Below, piece after piece: positions 60,635 through 64,000 of a stretch of DNA of 64,000 nucleotides. Under the pieces are notes generated by a model. The model saw only the letters and a list, made by a program, of their open reading frames with translations. It was not told the DNA's origin and did not search any database. Each line of letters starts with the position of its first letter. Position 1 is the stretch's first letter. A program made the translations under genes and the position numbers. Origin of the DNA: Pelagibacteraceae bacterium AG-319-F18 (GTDB lineage: Bacteria > Pseudomonadota > Alphaproteobacteria > Pelagibacterales > Pelagibacteraceae). Location of the stretch: positions 1-64,000 of the forward strand of contig QBXA01000007.1 in assembly GCA_003283905.1 (NCBI GenBank), read 5' to 3'.

Positions 60635-60656
60635 AGTTAGACACCAGTTAGACACC
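60635..60656. repeat. tandem 11-bp direct repeat near right end of the putative element
   Basis: AGTTAGACACC AGTTAGACACC. Confidence 0.8.
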
Positions 60657-60682
60657 GATAATTCTTGAACAAGATAAATGCA

Positions 60683-60710
60683 TTGTGTTAAAACAAAACA
60701 AAGATATAAC
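60683..60710 (+). promoter_or_regulatory. putative promoter of intact tRNA-Leu
   Basis: TTGTGT (60683-60688), 16 nt, TATAAC (60705-60710), 16 nt to the tRNA. Confidence 0.5.
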
Positions 60711-60722
60711 AATGACTTTTAG

Positions 60723-60766
60723 TAATGCCCTCGTGGTGAAATTGGTAGACACAAAGGACTTAAAAT
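60723..60766 (+). repeat. right copy of 44-bp direct repeat (within intact tRNA-Leu)
   Basis: Identical to 59411-59454. Confidence 0.95.
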
Positions 60767-60812
60767 CCTTGCCGCTTGCGGAGTGCCAGTTCGAGTCTGG
60801 CCGAGGGCACCA
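60727..60812 (+). tRNA. tRNA-Leu (TAA anticodon)
   Basis: gccctcgtggtgaaattggtagacac...aaggacttaaaatcctt...(variable arm)...gttcgagtctggccgagggcacca; CCA encoded. Confidence 0.96.
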
Positions 60813-60816
60813 TTAA

Positions 60817-61587
60817 ATGAGTAAGCTTCAGATAATTTCTGACAAAAATAACAAATCTTCAAAAATTAAGTTTCAATTATTAAAAAAAATAAATTCATCT
60901 AGTTTTAAAAAAGAGAATCTTATTATTGTAATTGGTGGTGATGGATTCATGCTCCAAACCCTTAAAAAGAATAAAAATTCGAAAAAACAATTTTATGGAA
61001 TTAATTCAGGAAACTATGGTTTTTTAATGAACAAATTTTCCTCAAAAAATATCATTAAAAGTTTATCAAAAGCAAATATGGTTTCAATTTCACCTTTAGA
61101 AATGATTGTAAAAAATAAAAATAATCAAATTAAAAAATCTATAGCAATCAATGAAGTATCCGTGCTTAGACAAAGTAGACAGGCTGCATCATTATCTATT
61201 AATCAAGGTTCAAGACAAATTATTAAAAAATTAGTTTCGGACGGTGTATTAGTTTCAACACCAGCTGGCAGTACTGCTTATAATTTATCCGTGCACGGAC
61301 CCATTCTAAGTTTACACTCAAAAAAATTATCTATATCTCCAATTAGTGCGTTTAGACCAAGAAGATGGAAGGGTAAAATTGTTAACGATAAATCAAAAAT
61401 AATTATAACTAATTTAAATCCATCAAAAAGACCAATCAGTGCTGTAGCTGACAATTTAGAAGTAAGAAATGCTAAATCAATTACAGTTAAGATTAATAAT
61501 AAAATTAAGTTTAACCTTCTGTATGATAAAAATAGAAGTTTACAAAAAAAGATAAAAATAGAACAAATAAGAAAAGAAACTAATTAG
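60817..61587 (+). CDS. nadK: NAD kinase
   Basis: LIIVIGGDGFMLQTLK, GINSGNYGFLMN, SDGVLVSTPAGSTAYNLSVHGPIL. Confidence 0.93.
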   Translation: MSKLQIISDKNNKSSKIKFQLLKKINSSSFKKENLIIVIGGDGFMLQTLKKNKNSKKQFYGINSGNYGFLMNKFSSKNIIKSLSKANMVSISPLEMIVKNKNNQIKKSIAINEVSVLRQSRQAASLSINQGSRQIIKKLVSDGVLVSTPAGSTAYNLSVHGPILSLHSKKLSISPISAFRPRRWKGKIVNDKSKIIITNLNPSKRPISAVADNLEVRNAKSITVKINNKIKFNLLYDKNRSLQKKIKIEQIRKETN

Positions 61588-61592
61588 ATTAA

Positions 61593-62471
61593 ATGAATAA
61601 AGATTTAAATTTTTTTAAAAAGAATGGATACCTAGTAAAAGAAAATTTAATTAATAAGATAACAATAAACAAAATAAACAAAGTAGTTAATGAAGTTATA
61701 ACGAAAGAAAAAAATAAAAAACATATAGAAAATGGAACTCAATCTTACGACAATTATCATTTTGTCTATAATTCAATTTCTAAAAAAAATAGAGAGATTT
61801 TAAGACTAAACAATCCTCAAAACAGACACAAGATATTTTATGATTTATCAAGAAATAAAAAAATAATTTCAATTGCTAAAAAATTATTAAGAGGAAGTGT
61901 TAGATTTCATTTGGGTAAATTAAATTTTAAACTTCCAAATAAAAAAAAGGGAAGTGAAATTGGATGGCATCAAGATTGGGCCTTTTATCCTCATACAAAT
62001 GATGATTTGATCACTGTTGGTATATATTTGGATGATTGTTTTGAGAAAAACGGACCTTTAAAAATAATTAAGAACTCTCATAATAAAAAATTGTATAACC
62101 ATCATAATAATGAAAATTTTTTTGTTGGAAAAATAAACACTAAAAAAAATAAAATTGGATTAAAAAACAGTGTTTCAATAACCGGCACTGCAGGTATGGT
62201 TGTTTTTTTTCATTGTAGATCTGTTCATGGCTCTGGTCATAATCAAATGAATAGCTCAAGACCCTTAATTTTATTTGGTTATAGAGCATGTGATGCATGG
62301 CCATTAATTAATGATGGAAACCCTCATCCAGAAGTTAATTTGGAAAATTATAATAAAAATATCATTGTTGGAAAAAAATCTATAAAACCTAGATTAACTA
62401 AAGTCCCAACTATAATTCCGTTGCCTAAAAAAAAGCATTACATTTCAATTTATGAACTTCAAAAAAATTAG
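61593..62471 (+). CDS. phytanoyl-CoA dioxygenase family protein
   Basis: IGWHQDWAFYPHTNDDLITVGIYLDDCFEKNGPLKIIKNSHN, GMVVFFHCRSVHGSGHNQMNSSRPLILFGYRA (HxD...H). Confidence 0.88.
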   Translation: MNKDLNFFKKNGYLVKENLINKITINKINKVVNEVITKEKNKKHIENGTQSYDNYHFVYNSISKKNREILRLNNPQNRHKIFYDLSRNKKIISIAKKLLRGSVRFHLGKLNFKLPNKKKGSEIGWHQDWAFYPHTNDDLITVGIYLDDCFEKNGPLKIIKNSHNKKLYNHHNNENFFVGKINTKKNKIGLKNSVSITGTAGMVVFFHCRSVHGSGHNQMNSSRPLILFGYRACDAWPLINDGNPHPEVNLENYNKNIIVGKKSIKPRLTKVPTIIPLPKKKHYISIYELQKN

Positions 62472-62638
62472 TTGAAAAATTAATTAGACGATATGTGGAG
62501 AGTAGGATTTTATTATTAAGAAAAAATGGATATTTCCACAAGTAAATTTGATCATAATTTTATTTTTCATAGTGATCCAAAATTTAAAATTAATAAAATT
62601 TTTCCTGTAAGAATTTAAAAAACGAACAGTTCTTTATC

Positions 62639-63157
62639 TTAACGTAAAAGTCCTAGATAGATTTTATCTACTCTTTGATTTTTGCTAAATTTGTAAAATT
62701 CTTTAATTCTACCCTCAATTTTAAAATTATTTTTTATAAGAGCTTTTTTACTAGCAATATTATTGGAATAACACCACGTATAAATTTTTTTCAATTTTAA
62801 TTTCATGAATGCATAATCTATAACTTTACCAATAACAAAAGTTGCAATACCTTTCTTCCAGAAAGATTTTTCACCAATTAAATAACCAATTTTACAGTTT
62901 TCATTTTTTTCATCTATTTTTGTTAAAAAAATATTACCTATGTTTTTTTTTTTATAAAAAATACTAAAAAATACAGTATTGTTTTTTATAAGTGACGTTA
63001 TATATTTTCTTTGTGACTTTATTGTATGTTTTATAAATCTTTGATCAGAAAATTTAGTCACATCTTTATCATTAAGCCATTTAACCCAATTTTTAGAAAT
63101 AGATGGATTGATAATTTTTTGCAGCTTAATGTAATTTAAGATTTTTTCATCTTTCAT
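62639..63157 (-). CDS. GNAT-family N-acetyltransferase (RimJ/RimL-like)
   Basis: IGYLIGEKSFWKKGIATFVIGKVIDYAFMKLKLKKIYTWCYSNNIASKKALIKNNFKIEGRIKEF; start at MKDEKILNY avoids overlap. Confidence 0.85.
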   Translation of the reverse strand: MKDEKILNYIKLQKIINPSISKNWVKWLNDKDVTKFSDQRFIKHTIKSQRKYITSLIKNNTVFFSIFYKKKNIGNIFLTKIDEKNENCKIGYLIGEKSFWKKGIATFVIGKVIDYAFMKLKLKKIYTWCYSNNIASKKALIKNNFKIEGRIKEFYKFSKNQRVDKIYLGLLR

Positions 63158-63158
63158 A

Positions 63159-64000
63159 TTATAATTGCTTTTGTATAAATTTTGCAAAATCTATCAATTT
63201 TAAATCATGATATTTCTTACTTGCTAAAAGTAAACCTAAAGGTAATTTATTACTTTTCATTATAGGTATTGAAAGCACAGGCATATGGCACATTGTCCAT
63301 ATTAAGTTGTGATCTTCAATGCCATTACTACCAAATTTTGGAGCTGTTGAAAAAGTTGATAAATCAACAAAAAAATCTAGTTCTTTAAATTTGTTTTCTA
63401 GATTATCTACTATTTTATATTGATATTCTAATGCATCATCATATTTTTTATTACTAATTTTTTGTCCAGCTAAAATCATATTTCTCAAGGTTTCACTAAA
63501 TCTATTATTATTGTTTCTGAATTCTTTTCTAAGATGATATGATAATGATTTTGTATATATTATATGGTGATTTAAATGTGCTTCATTAAATATTCTTGGC
63601 ATTTTGTACTCTATTATTTCTATATTTTTTATTTTAGAAAGTTTATCAATAATTTTTTCATAAATAATTTTTATATCAGATTTTATATTTTTTGATTGAG
63701 GTCCAATTATTTTACCAATTTTAAAAGTACCTTTTGAGAAATTAATTTTTTTTGTTAGAAAGTTTTTTTGAATATGAGGATAATTTCTTCCTTTGTGTCT
63801 TACATTGTTAAAAATCAATTTTAAATCATCTAAATTATTAGCAAAAAAACCTATAGTATCTAAAGTATCAGCAGTTTTTAATACACCTGTTCTTGCTATG
63901 GTGCCAAAAGTTGGTTTAAATCCATAAATCCCACAATAACTTGCTGGCCTGATTATTGATCCAGCAGTTTGTGAACCAATAGCTATAGGAACAATTTTCT
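63159..64000 (-). CDS. amidase signature family protein, 5' end outside window
   Basis: Frame stays open to the window edge: KIVPIAIGSQTAGSIIRPASYCGIYGFKPTFGTIARTGVLKTADTLDTIGFFANNLDDLK then the tracked ORF. Confidence 0.88.
   Translation of the reverse strand, partial: KIVPIAIGSQTAGSIIRPASYCGIYGFKPTFGTIARTGVLKTADTLDTIGFFANNLDDLKLIFNNVRHKGRNYPHIQKNFLTKKINFSKGTFKIGKIIGPQSKNIKSDIKIIYEKIIDKLSKIKNIEIIEYKMPRIFNEAHLNHHIIYTKSLSYHLRKEFRNNNNRFSETLRNMILAGQKISNKKYDDALEYQYKIVDNLENKFKELDFFVDLSTFSTAPKFGSNGIEDHNLIWTMCHMPVLSIPIMKSNKLPLGLLLASKKYHDLKLIDFAKFIQKQL

Larger units (their letters stand above)
59455..60722. mobile_element. putative ~1.3-kb integrated element or remnant bracketed by tRNA-Leu direct repeats
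   Basis: Flanked by the 44-bp repeats; contains a minus-strand formyltransferase, a 50-aa ORF and tandem 10-11 bp repeats near both ends; no integrase. Confidence 0.6.

Noticed and set aside
59455-60722. Intact prophage or integron in the tRNA-Leu region
   Set aside because: Only ~1.3 kb with no integrase, capsid, terminase or attC-like arrays; only a remnant or non-autonomous element is supportable.
62520-62618. Short open stretch MDISTSKFDHNFIFHSDPKFKINKIFPVRI* between the dioxygenase and GNAT genes
   Set aside because: Too short and unrecognisable; could be a gene remnant or chance, so not called.
1-64000. Search for CRISPR arrays, restriction-modification, toxin-antitoxin or other defence genes
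   Set aside because: No regularly spaced repeats and no recognisable defence protein families in the listed ORFs.

Overview
AT-rich, tightly packed bacterial chromosome window. Gene content and codon usage look like SAR11/Pelagibacterales (alphaproteobacteria); this is inferred, no database search was run. Most of it is housekeeping: purine salvage and synthesis (guaC, apt, purLQSCB), MTA/polyamine genes (mtnP, mtnA, a FucA-type class II aldolase, a speD-speE fusion), nutrient uptake (a polar amino-acid ABC system, a TctCBA tripartite tricarboxylate system), the methylcitrate cycle (prpDBC), nrdAB, glmS, cysS, cimA, rpsD, nadK, and two intact tRNAs (Met-CAT, Leu-TAA). The least ordinary parts are: (1) a 44-bp direct repeat of the 5' half of tRNA-Leu(TAA) bracketing a ~1.3-kb element with a formyltransferase gene, next to an O-acyltransferase gene that is followed by a displaced copy of the 3' end of a gamma-glutamylcyclotransferase-like gene; (2) a dispersed MTA-recycling module compatible with a DHAP-shunt-like route; (3) strong hairpins just after the solute-binding-protein gene in both transporter operons, one overlapping the tctB start codon; (4) a phosphoribosyltransferase gene with two compensating frameshifts; (5) a GlmU reduced to its acetyltransferase half; (6) tandem NrdR-box-like sites before nrdAB. 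I found no CRISPR array, rRNA or intact prophage. No clearly new defence or biosynthetic system is evident; the tRNA-Leu element and the MTA module are the best leads.
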